Shown one piece after another: positions 55,054 through 62,706 of a stretch of 64,000 nucleotides of DNA. A program made the position numbers and the translations under genes. The stretch is from Streptomyces flaveolus. Its GTDB lineage: Bacteria > Actinomycetota > Actinomycetes > Streptomycetales > Streptomycetaceae. The number at the start of each line of letters is the position of its first letter. The first letter of the stretch is position 1. The notes under the pieces are model-generated. The model was not told where the DNA came from. It searched no databases and worked only from the letters and a program-made list of their open reading frames with translations. The stretch covers positions 124,001 through 188,000 of the forward strand of contig NZ_JNWV01000010.1 of assembly GCF_000716535.1 (NCBI RefSeq), given 5' to 3'.

Positions 55054-56442
55054 ATGAGAACGACCGATTACTCGACGTCCGTGCCGTACCGGGAAGTGAC
55101 GGACCGGAACGGACGCGTGTACCGGGTCGGCGAGTCCGACATCGACATCATGGGCCGCAGGCGCACCTGGATGGTCATCCTGCCCTGGGTCGGCATGATG
55201 GGCATCAGCTCCGCCGAGTACGCGTTCACGTCGGCGGAGGACACGCTCCACGAGGCGCATCTGTGGAGCAGCGGGCACATCTTCTGGCTGATGGGCGTCT
55301 GGGTGTTCTTCCAGGCGGCCGTGGCCTTCCCGGCCGGGCAGCTGCGGGAGAGCGGCCGGCTGCCCGCCCGTACGGCGATGCTGCTCGGCGCGGTCGGCAC
55401 ACTGCTGGGCTATCTGTCACTGGCGTACGCGCCGCATGTCGCCGTCGCCTACCTCGGCTTCGGCATGTGCAGCGGCATCGGCGCCGGCCTGGTCTACGCG
55501 ACCTGCGTGAACATGGTCGGCAAGTGGTATCCGGAGCGCAAGGGCGGCAAGACCGGCTTCGTCAACGGCGGGTTCGCCTACGGCTCGGTGCCGTTCGTGT
55601 TCCTGTTCACGTCGTACATGGACCTGAGCAACTACCGGAACGTGCTGGTCACGGTCGGCATCGGACTGTGCCTGGTGGTGGCGTCCGCCGGCTGGTTCTT
55701 CAAGGACCCGCCGAAGAACTGGTGGCCCGCGCACGTCGACCCGCTCATGGTGACCCACGACCCGAAGATCCGCCGGGCGCTGGAGAAGAACCCGCCGGCG
55801 GTGAAGCAGTACACCCCGAAGGAGGCGGCGCGTACCCCCGTTCTGTGGATGATGTGGTTCTGTCTGCTGTGCACGGCCGGGATCAATATCTTCGGCATCG
55901 CCTTCCAGGTGCCGTTCGGCAAGGACATGGGCTTCGCGGGCGGGATCGTGGCGACGGCGATGTCCCTGAAGGCCATCGTCAACGGCACCGGGCGCGGGGT
56001 CATCGGCTGGATATCCGACCGGTACGGGCGCCGGCACACGCTGATCATCGTGTGCGTCGTGCTCGGTTCGGCGCAGTTCGGTGTGCTGGTGTCCGGCCAG
56101 ATGGGCAGCATGCCGTTCTTCCTGCTGTGCTCCATGGTCTCCGGTTTCGGCGGCGGGGCGATCTTCCCGCTGTTCGCGGCCATGACGGCGGACTACTTCG
56201 GCGAGAACAACAACGCCTCCAACTACGGGATGGTCTACAGCTCGAAGCTCGTCTCCGGGCTCGTCGGTTCGGGCCTGGGCGCGGTCGTCGTCGACGCGTG
56301 GGACTACCACGGCGCGTTCGTCCTCGCGGGCTCCGTCGGGCTGGCCTCCGCGGTGCTGGCGCTCTTCCTGAAGGCCCCGGGCAGGCCGAAGGCCCGGCGC
56401 ATCGTCCCCAACCCGCACCCCCTCGGTGAGGAGATGGCATAA
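55054..56442 (+). CDS. OFA-family MFS transporter (oxalate/formate antiporter type), copy 1
   Basis: 462 residues, 12 predicted membrane helices. A ~45-residue cytoplasmic N-terminus (PYREVTDRNGRVYRVGESDI) is followed by WGMM-like first helices. GIGAGLVYATCVNMVGKWYP and ADYFGENNNASNYGMVYSSK match the OFA signature found in OxlT and relatives. It should exchange oxalate for formate, or import oxalate. ATG after AAGGGGTGAGCG. Three bases separate it from copy 2, a clear tandem duplicate. Confidence 0.9.
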   Translation: MRTTDYSTSVPYREVTDRNGRVYRVGESDIDIMGRRRTWMVILPWVGMMGISSAEYAFTSAEDTLHEAHLWSSGHIFWLMGVWVFFQAAVAFPAGQLRESGRLPARTAMLLGAVGTLLGYLSLAYAPHVAVAYLGFGMCSGIGAGLVYATCVNMVGKWYPERKGGKTGFVNGGFAYGSVPFVFLFTSYMDLSNYRNVLVTVGIGLCLVVASAGWFFKDPPKNWWPAHVDPLMVTHDPKIRRALEKNPPAVKQYTPKEAARTPVLWMMWFCLLCTAGINIFGIAFQVPFGKDMGFAGGIVATAMSLKAIVNGTGRGVIGWISDRYGRRHTLIIVCVVLGSAQFGVLVSGQMGSMPFFLLCSMVSGFGGGAIFPLFAAMTADYFGENNNASNYGMVYSSKLVSGLVGSGLGAVVVDAWDYHGAFVLAGSVGLASAVLALFLKAPGRPKARRIVPNPHPLGEEMA

Positions 56443-56444
56443 GC

Positions 56445-57842
56445 ATGACGGCAGATCCACTCTCGGCCGACCTGCACGCCGCACCACGTCCCTATCGCGA
56501 GGTGACCGACTCGCACGGCCGCGTCTACCGCGTGGGCGAGACCGACCGGGACATCCTCGGCCACTCCCGCAAGCTCATGGTCTACCTGCCGTGGATCGCC
56601 ATGATGGCGATCAGCGTCTTCGAGTACGCGTACGGCTCCGCGGAGGACACCCTCTCGCACGCGCACGGCTGGACCCAGTCCAACACCTTCTGGATCCTCA
56701 GCGTCTGGGTGTTCTTCCAGGCCGGCATCGCCTTCCCGGCGGGCTGGCTGCGCGAGAAGGGCATCCTGACCGCCCGCCGCGCGATGTACACCGGATCCGG
56801 CCTGTGCCTGGTCGGGTTCCTGGCCCTGTCGCATCTGGACGACGTGTGGCTGGCGATCCTCGGCTTCGGCGTGGTCGGCGGCATCGGCGCCGGGCTGGTG
56901 TACGCGACGTGCATCAACATGGTCGGCAAATGGTTCCCCGAACGGCGCGGCGCCCGCACGGGGTTCGTCAACGGCGGCTTCGCGTACGGCTCGCTGCCGT
57001 TCATCTTCATCTTCAACTACGCCTTCGACACGGAGAACTACCACCGGGTCCTGGACCTCATCGGCGTCTACGTGATGATCGTCGTGTTCGCCTCGGCGTT
57101 CTTCTTCAAGGACCCGCCGAAGAACTGGTGGCCGGCGGACATCGACCCGCTCTCCTTCTCCGGCGACAGCAAGAACGCCCGGTCGCTGGCGAAGAACCCG
57201 CCCGCCGTACGGCAGTTCACGCCCAAGGAGGCCATCCGCACCGGGATGCTGCCCCTGATGTGGATCTCCATCGTGATGACCGCCGGCGTGTCGATCTTCG
57301 GGATCTCCTTCCAGGTCGACTTCGCCAAGGAGGTGGGCTTCGGCCCGCTGGTCGCGGCGTCCTCGATGGGCGTGATGGCGGTCATCAACGGCATCGGCCG
57401 CGGTGTCGTGGGCTGGCTGTCGGACCACTGGGGGCGCAAGACGACCCTCGTCTTCGTCATCGTCGTCCTCGGCCTCGCGCAGTTCGGCGTCATCTGGGCC
57501 GGTGACGTCAGGAGCGAGTGGCTGTTCCTGTTCTTCGCCTTCCTCTCCGGCTTCGGAGGCGGCGCCTTCTACCCGATGTTCGCCGCGCTGACCCCGGACT
57601 ACTTCGGCGAGAACTACAACGCCACGAACTACGGCCTGGTGTACAGCGGCAAGCTGGTCAGCGGCCTGTTCGGCGGCGGCCTCGGCTCGATGGTGGTCGG
57701 CGCCTGGGGCTACAACGGCGCCTACGCGCTGGCCGGCGGTGTCTCGATGGTGGCGGCGGCGCTCGCGCTCCTGCTGCGCCAGCCGGGCCGCACCCGTGGC
57801 GGCGAGCCGGTACCGGCCGCGAAGCCGCACCCGGCCACCTGA
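56445..57842 (+). CDS. OFA-family MFS transporter, copy 2
   Basis: 465 residues, closely related to the preceding gene across its length, including the N-terminal extension PYREVTDSHGRVYRVGETDR and PDYFGENYNATNYGLVYSGK. The shared N-terminal tail suggests a cytoplasmic contact common to both. Different loop sequences may give different substrate preference (oxalate versus formate, for instance). Cotranscribed with copy 1. Confidence 0.9.
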   Translation: MTADPLSADLHAAPRPYREVTDSHGRVYRVGETDRDILGHSRKLMVYLPWIAMMAISVFEYAYGSAEDTLSHAHGWTQSNTFWILSVWVFFQAGIAFPAGWLREKGILTARRAMYTGSGLCLVGFLALSHLDDVWLAILGFGVVGGIGAGLVYATCINMVGKWFPERRGARTGFVNGGFAYGSLPFIFIFNYAFDTENYHRVLDLIGVYVMIVVFASAFFFKDPPKNWWPADIDPLSFSGDSKNARSLAKNPPAVRQFTPKEAIRTGMLPLMWISIVMTAGVSIFGISFQVDFAKEVGFGPLVAASSMGVMAVINGIGRGVVGWLSDHWGRKTTLVFVIVVLGLAQFGVIWAGDVRSEWLFLFFAFLSGFGGGAFYPMFAALTPDYFGENYNATNYGLVYSGKLVSGLFGGGLGSMVVGAWGYNGAYALAGGVSMVAAALALLLRQPGRTRGGEPVPAAKPHPAT

Positions 57843-58068
57843 CCGCCCTGCCCGACCGGTGTTCCCCGTCCCCGACCGGCTCGCCGACCGGGGACGGGGA
57901 ACCTTCCGTCGCCCCGGCTGTTCCCGGCCCGGGCGTTCCCTGTGAGCTGGTCCGGCTCACCACCCCCCGGACCGGCCGCGCCCTCACCGCATGGCGGAAG
58001 GCCTCGGCCAAGTCGCCCCCGGCCCCAGCCCCAGATACCAGCGCGGCCGGTCCCCACGAAGGCCTCGG

Positions 58069-58746
58069 TCAGGTCGCGTTCCGCTCGTGGTAGGAGCGTC
58101 GGGTGTGCTCGGTGTGTTCGCGCATCAGCTGGGTGGCCCGCTGCTCGTCACGGGCGGCGATCGCGGTGATCAGTTCGCGGTGCTCGCGCCACGACTGCCG
58201 GCCGCGCTGCCGGGCCACCGGCGTGTAGTACCAGCGGACCCGCCGGTCCACCTGGGCGGCGAGTCCGGCGAGGACGGTGTTGCCGGCCAGCTCCATCACC
58301 TTGGCGTGGAAGGCCGCGTTGAGGGCGACCGCGCGGTCCACGTCCTCGGCCGCCACCGCCTTCTCGCCCTCGGCGCACAGTTCCTCCAGCACGGTGATGC
58401 CGGCGCTGTCCGCGTGCGCGGCGGCGAGCCGGGCGGCCTCCGCCTCCAGCAGGGTGCGGACCGTGAGGAGCTGGTCGGCCTCCTCCTCGGTCGGCTCGTG
58501 CACGAACGCGCCCTGGGCGGGCCGCAGATCGACCCACCCCTCGGTGTTGAGCCGCTGCAGCGCCTCGCGCACGGGCTGCCGCGAGACGCCGAGGTGCCCG
58601 GCGAGTTCGCTCTCCACGAGGTGCTGGCCGGGCTGCAGAGCGCGGGTGGTGATGAGTTCCAGCAGCGCCTCGTAGACGCGCTCACGCAGCGGGCCGGGCC
58701 GTTCCAGCTTGGGCACCGCCCCCTGCGGCAGTCCGGTCGACAACAT
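58069..58746 (-). CDS. GntR-family regulator, FadR/FCD subgroup
   Basis: 225 residues. N-terminal winged HTH: RERVYEALLELITTRALQPG, VESELAGHLGVSRQPVREAL then QRLNTEGWVDLRPAQGAFV. The C-terminal FCD domain is helical with the metal/acid-binding pattern (ALNAAFHAKVMELAGN, and SWREHRELITAI supplying His ligands). FCD regulators respond to small organic acids, so oxalate, glyoxylate or a CoA-related acid is the likely ligand here. A matching operator-like element lies about 73 bases upstream of its own start and at two other promoters in the cluster. Confidence 0.93.
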   Translation of the reverse strand: MLSTGLPQGAVPKLERPGPLRERVYEALLELITTRALQPGQHLVESELAGHLGVSRQPVREALQRLNTEGWVDLRPAQGAFVHEPTEEEADQLLTVRTLLEAEAARLAAAHADSAGITVLEELCAEGEKAVAAEDVDRAVALNAAFHAKVMELAGNTVLAGLAAQVDRRVRWYYTPVARQRGRQSWREHRELITAIAARDEQRATQLMREHTEHTRRSYHERNAT

Positions 58747-58818
58747 CGCGGTCCCCTCCTGAGCAGGTCTGAACGCGTGGACCCTGAGACGCTCACTGTC
58801 GGCTCAGTATCAATTGTC

Positions 58819-58848
58819 TTTCGTCTACAGTCTACGGTGCACAGTATT
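58819..58848. promoter_or_regulatory. Operator candidate B upstream of the GntR gene
   Basis: TTTCGTCTACAG (58819-58830) matches the element at 49664 and 61650, and GTCTACAGT (58823-58831) is the complement of ACTGTAGAC at 61637. ACAGTATT follows at 58841. The region is AT-rich for this genome. Confidence 0.55.
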
Positions 58849-58933
58849 CAGCACCAGGCGTACGGAAGCACGAGGCAATCCGGCCGAGTACGCAACTGAG
58901 CCCCCCACGGCTCGTATGGGCACCGGGCGTCCG

Positions 58934-59881
58934 CTAGGGGCACCGCACGACCTGACCGGCGTACGACAGATTTCCGCCGAACCCGAACAGCAGCACCGGA
59001 TCCCCGGTGCTGAGCGCTCCCCGTTCGGTCAGCTTGGAGAAGGCGAGCGGGATGCTGGCGGCCGAGGTATTGCCGGACTCGGTGACGTCGCGGGCGACCA
59101 CCGCGTTGACGGCGCCGAGCTTCTCGGCCAGCGGCTCGATGATCCGCAGGTTGGCCTGGTGCAGCACGACCCCGGCGAGGTCCTCGGGTGCCACCCCGGC
59201 CTTCTCGCAGGCCTGGCGGGCGATGGCCGGCAACTGGGTGGTGGCCCAGCGGTAGACGCTCTGCCCCTCCTGGGCGAACCGCGGCGGCGTGCCCTCGATC
59301 CGCACGGCGTGCCCCATCTCGGGCACCGATCCCCACAGCACCGGTCCGATCCCGGGCTCGCGGTCCGGCCCGCACGCCTCCACCACGGCCGCCCCCGCCC
59401 CGTCGCCGACGAGGACGCAGGTGGAGCGGTCGGTCCAGTCGGTGACGTCGGACATCTTGTCGGCGCCGATGACGAGCGCACGGGTCGCGGCGCCCGCCCG
59501 GACCGTGTGGTCGGCGGTGGCGAGGGCGTGGGTGAAACCGGCGCAGACGACGTTGACGTCCATCGCGGCCGGCCGCGGGATGCCGAGGCGGGCCGCCACC
59601 CGGGCGGCGGTGTTCGGGGAGCGGTCGATCGCGGTGGACGTGGCCACCAGCACCAGGTCGATGTCGTGCGGCGCGAGTCCGGCCGCGGCGAGGGCCTTGG
59701 CGGCGGCGTGCGCGGCGAGCTCGTCGACCGGCTCGTCGGGGCCTGCGATGTGCCGGGTCCGGATGCCCACCCGGCTGCGGATCCACGCGTCACTGGTGTC
59801 GACCATGCCCGCCAGGTCGTCGTTGGTGAGCACCTTGGCGGGCTGGTAGTGACCGATGGCGGCGATGCGCGAGCCGTTCAT
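58934..59881 (-). CDS. Beta-ketoacyl-ACP synthase III (FabH)-like enzyme
   Basis: 315 residues, KAS III fold with a complete Cys-His-Asn triad: MDVNVVCAGFTHAL, VVLHQANLRIIE and VTESGNTSAASIP. GFGGNLSYAG replaces the usual GFGGGLTWG ending. FabH-like enzymes condense acyl-CoA with malonyl-ACP or transfer acyl groups. There is no acyl carrier or fatty acid gene nearby. Location amid oxalate genes suggests an unusual acyl-CoA substrate or simply chance. ATG 59881 is used; no strong ribosome binding site is evident. Confidence 0.88.
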   Translation of the reverse strand: MNGSRIAAIGHYQPAKVLTNDDLAGMVDTSDAWIRSRVGIRTRHIAGPDEPVDELAAHAAAKALAAAGLAPHDIDLVLVATSTAIDRSPNTAARVAARLGIPRPAAMDVNVVCAGFTHALATADHTVRAGAATRALVIGADKMSDVTDWTDRSTCVLVGDGAGAAVVEACGPDREPGIGPVLWGSVPEMGHAVRIEGTPPRFAQEGQSVYRWATTQLPAIARQACEKAGVAPEDLAGVVLHQANLRIIEPLAEKLGAVNAVVARDVTESGNTSAASIPLAFSKLTERGALSTGDPVLLFGFGGNLSYAGQVVRCP

Positions 59882-60019
59882 GCCGGGGTATCCCCTCGTG
59901 CCGTGGGTAGCGGGATCCACCAGTCTGATGAGTGACTCGCGAGTACGACGGCAGGTGAAGCCACAGGAATCGGGCGCCCGGGTTGTCGGCTTCGCTCAGG
60001 CCCTCGGACGCCCGACCTT

Positions 60020-60148
60020 TCAGCCCGTGAAGAGCTGTGTCGCCTTGCGCACCAGCTCGTACAGGCCGTAGGCGAGGGGTGTGCCCACCCACAGCCAGGA
60101 GAAGGCGATCAGGCCCCTTCGGCTAGGCGGGCTGCTGTCGCTGGACAT
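60020..60148 (-). CDS. Small companion subunit of the OFA transporter (42 residues)
   Basis: Translation from ATG 60148 gives a short polar head (SSDSSPPSRR) and one hydrophobic helix (GLIAFSWLWVGTPLAYGLYE) followed by a basic tail LVRKATQLFTG. This matches the single-helix 'MFS transporter small subunit' proteins that accompany OFA carriers in actinobacteria. It overlaps the end of the carrier gene by 26 bases, implying coupling. It presumably packs beside the 12-helix carrier. Confidence 0.8.
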   Translation of the reverse strand: MSSDSSPPSRRGLIAFSWLWVGTPLAYGLYELVRKATQLFTG

Positions 60149-61451
60149 CTGCGGCCTCCTTCGGGGCGGGGACGTGGTGGCGGGGGTGGACGGGACGGAC
60201 GAGTTCGCCGGCCACGAAGCCGACGACGAGCAGGCCGATCATGATGCCGAACGACAGCCCGTACAGCGACGAGCCGTGCTTGCCGGCCGCCTCCTGCCGG
60301 TCGGCGATCCAGTTGACGATCAGCGGCCCGAGCACGCCGGCCGTGGACCAGGCGGTCAGCAGCCGGCCGTGGATGGCGCCGACCTGGTAGGTGCCGAAGA
60401 GGTCCTTCAGATAGGCGGGGATCGTCGCGAAGCCGCCGCCGTAGAAGGAGAGGATCACCAGCGCGCACAGCACGAACAGCGGTTTCGACGTGTCCCCGAA
60501 CAGCGCGATGAGCAGGTACATCAGCGCGCCGACACCGAGGTAGACGCGGTAGATGTTCTTGCGGCCGACTCTGTCGGAGGTGGAGGACCAGCCGATGCGG
60601 CCGGCCATGTTGGCGGCCGACAGCAGCGCGACGAAGCCGGCCGCGGCCGAGGCCGACACGGGGGTGGAGCTGTCCGCGAAGAAGTCCGTGATCATCGGCG
60701 CGGCCTTCTCCAGGATGCCGATGCCGGCCGTCACGTTCATGCACAACACGACCCACAGGCACCAGAACTGCGGGGTGCGCACGGCCTCGCGGGCGGAGAC
60801 CTGCACGCCCTCGACGGCGCTCGGCCCGCTCTCGACGGGCTTCTCGGTGCGCGGCACACGGACCAGGAGGACGCCGAGGGTCATGAAGGCGGCGTACGCC
60901 AGCCCGTGCACCAGGAAGGCGAGGGCGATGCCATCGTTGTCGGAGCCGAAGGATTCGAGCATCTGGGCCGACCACGGCGAGGCGATCAGCGCGCCGCCGC
61001 CGAAGCCCATGATGGCGATGCCGGTGGCCATGCCCGGGCGGTCCGGGAACCACTTGATCAGGGTGGAGACGGGCGAGATGTAGCCGATGCCGAGGCCGAT
61101 CCCGCCGACGAAGCCGTAGCCGAGGACGATCAGCCAGTACTGCTTCGTCCCGGCGCCGAGGGCGGAGATCAGGAAGCCGGAGGAGAAGCAGACGAGGGCC
61201 ACGGTCATCGCCCAGCGCGGACCGTTGCGCTCGACGAGCGTGCCGCCGAACGCGGCCGACAGCCCGAGCATCACGATCGCCACCTGGAAGGGCAGCGCGC
61301 TCTGGGTGCCGTCGAGACCCAGCGCGGATTCGAGCGGCGGCTTGAAGACGCTCCAGGCGTAGGCCTGGCCGATGGAGAGGTGGACGGAGAGGGCGGCGGG
61401 CGGGACGAGCCAGCGGCTCCAGCCCGGGGGTGCGACAGGGGGGCTGCTCAT
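60123..61451 (-). CDS. OFA-family MFS transporter, copy 3
   Basis: 442 residues with 12 helices and no long N-terminal tail, a different subgroup from the tandem pair. LSIGQAYAWSVFKPPLESAL, SPVSTLIKWFPDRPGMATG and GGGFATIPAYLKDLFGTYQV match the OxlT/YhjX branch of OFA carriers. The small subunit gene overlaps its 3' end. Divergent from the panE-fdh operon, with a shared operator candidate between them. Likely roles are oxalate uptake or formate export. Confidence 0.9.
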   Translation of the reverse strand: MSSPPVAPPGWSRWLVPPAALSVHLSIGQAYAWSVFKPPLESALGLDGTQSALPFQVAIVMLGLSAAFGGTLVERNGPRWAMTVALVCFSSGFLISALGAGTKQYWLIVLGYGFVGGIGLGIGYISPVSTLIKWFPDRPGMATGIAIMGFGGGALIASPWSAQMLESFGSDNDGIALAFLVHGLAYAAFMTLGVLLVRVPRTEKPVESGPSAVEGVQVSAREAVRTPQFWCLWVVLCMNVTAGIGILEKAAPMITDFFADSSTPVSASAAAGFVALLSAANMAGRIGWSSTSDRVGRKNIYRVYLGVGALMYLLIALFGDTSKPLFVLCALVILSFYGGGFATIPAYLKDLFGTYQVGAIHGRLLTAWSTAGVLGPLIVNWIADRQEAAGKHGSSLYGLSFGIMIGLLVVGFVAGELVRPVHPRHHVPAPKEAADVQRQQPA

Positions 61452-61634
61452 GACGCCGGACGGTAGGGCGGCGCACGGGAGTTGAGAAGACGGCCGTCGA
61501 CCGTATGCGGTGAACGGTATGCGCGCTGCGCTCAACGGTCGCCGCGCGAGCCCGGGTTCGACGCCTCGCCCCGCGACGGTCGCCGCGCGATGCCTGCAAC
61601 GGTCGCCGCCCGAACCCTTGCTGACGCCAACTCC

Positions 61635-61661
61635 ATACTGTAGACAATATTTCGTCGACAG
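61635..61661. promoter_or_regulatory. Operator candidate C between OFA copy 3 and panE-like gene
   Basis: ATACTGTAGACAATAT (61635-61650) abuts TTTCGTCGACAG (61650-61661). The latter matches the 12-base element at 49664 and 58819. It lies about 75 bases before the panE-like start and 185 bases from the carrier start. Confidence 0.6.
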
Positions 61662-61734
61662 GATTCAGCCGACGCTTCCGCCGGCTCCCCGTCCTCACCT
61701 CCGCGGTATCCCTCAAACCGAACGGAGCGTCCTC

Positions 61735-62706
61735 GTGAAAGTCGCAGTCCTCGGCGCCGGTGCGATCGGCGCCTACGTCGGTGCCGCGCTCCACCGCGCC
61801 GGCGCCGACGTGCACCTCATCGCCCGTGGACCGCATCTCGCGGCCATGAGGCGGCACGGCGTGCGCGTGGTCAGCCCGCGCGGTGACTTCACCGCGCACC
61901 CCCACGCCACCGACGACCCGGCCGAGGTCGGCCCGGTCGACCACGTCTTCCTGGGCCTCAAGGCCACCGCGTACGCGGCGTGCGGGCCGCTGATCGCACC
62001 CCTGCTGCACGAGCGCACCACGGTGGTGGCCGCGCAGAACGGCATCCCCTGGTGGTACTTCCACCGGCACGGCGGCCCTTACGACGGCCGCCGCCTGGAG
62101 AGCGTCGACCCGGACGGCGCCGTCAGCGCGGTCCTCGCCCCCGAACGGGCCGTCGGCTGTGTCGTCTACGCGGCGACGGAACTCGAGGCCCCCGGCGTGG
62201 TGCGGCACGTGGAGGGCACCCGGTTCTCCCTCGGCGAGCCCGACCGCAGCATCTCGGCGCGCTGCCTGGAGCTGAGCGGGGCCATGCAGGCCGGCGGGCT
62301 GAAGTGCCCCGTGGAGCCGGACCTGCGCAACGACATCTGGCTGAAGCTGCTCGGGAACATCTCCTTCAACCCGATCAGCGCCCTGGCGCGTGCCACCATG
62401 CGGCAGATGTGCCTGCACGGCGGCACGCGCCGGGTCATCGAGACGATGATGCGCGAGACGCTCTCCGTCGCCGAGACCCTCGGCTGCGAGGTGGGCGTCT
62501 CCATCGAGCGCCGGCTCGCCGGCGCGGAACGCGTCGGCGACCACCGCACCTCCACCCTCCAGGACCTGGAGCGCGGCAAGCCGCTGGAGCTGGACGTGCT
62601 GCTCGCCGCCGTGGTCGAACTCGCGGAGATCACCGGCGTGGAGGTGCCCACCCTGCGCACCGTGCACGCCATCTCGGACCTGCTCGCGCTGAGGAGCGCC
62701 GCATGA
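61735..62706 (+). CDS. PanE/ApbA-family reductase, candidate oxalyl-CoA reductase
   Basis: 323 residues. N-terminal Rossmann motif VAVLGAGAIGAYVGAAL, the Lys region HVFLGLKAT and QNGIPWW, and the C-terminal helical domain with KLLGNISFNPISAL and LDVLLAAVVELAEITGV are those of ketopantoate-reductase-like enzymes. In Methylobacterium extorquens the oxalyl-CoA reductase that makes glyoxylate is a PanE-type protein (PanE2), and this gene sits with oxc and frc, so the same reaction is the leading hypothesis. Ketopantoate reduction remains possible but there are no pantothenate genes nearby. GTG follows ACGGAGCG; stop overlaps the fdh start (ATGA). Confidence 0.82.
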   Translation: MKVAVLGAGAIGAYVGAALHRAGADVHLIARGPHLAAMRRHGVRVVSPRGDFTAHPHATDDPAEVGPVDHVFLGLKATAYAACGPLIAPLLHERTTVVAAQNGIPWWYFHRHGGPYDGRRLESVDPDGAVSAVLAPERAVGCVVYAATELEAPGVVRHVEGTRFSLGEPDRSISARCLELSGAMQAGGLKCPVEPDLRNDIWLKLLGNISFNPISALARATMRQMCLHGGTRRVIETMMRETLSVAETLGCEVGVSIERRLAGAERVGDHRTSTLQDLERGKPLELDVLLAAVVELAEITGVEVPTLRTVHAISDLLALRSAA

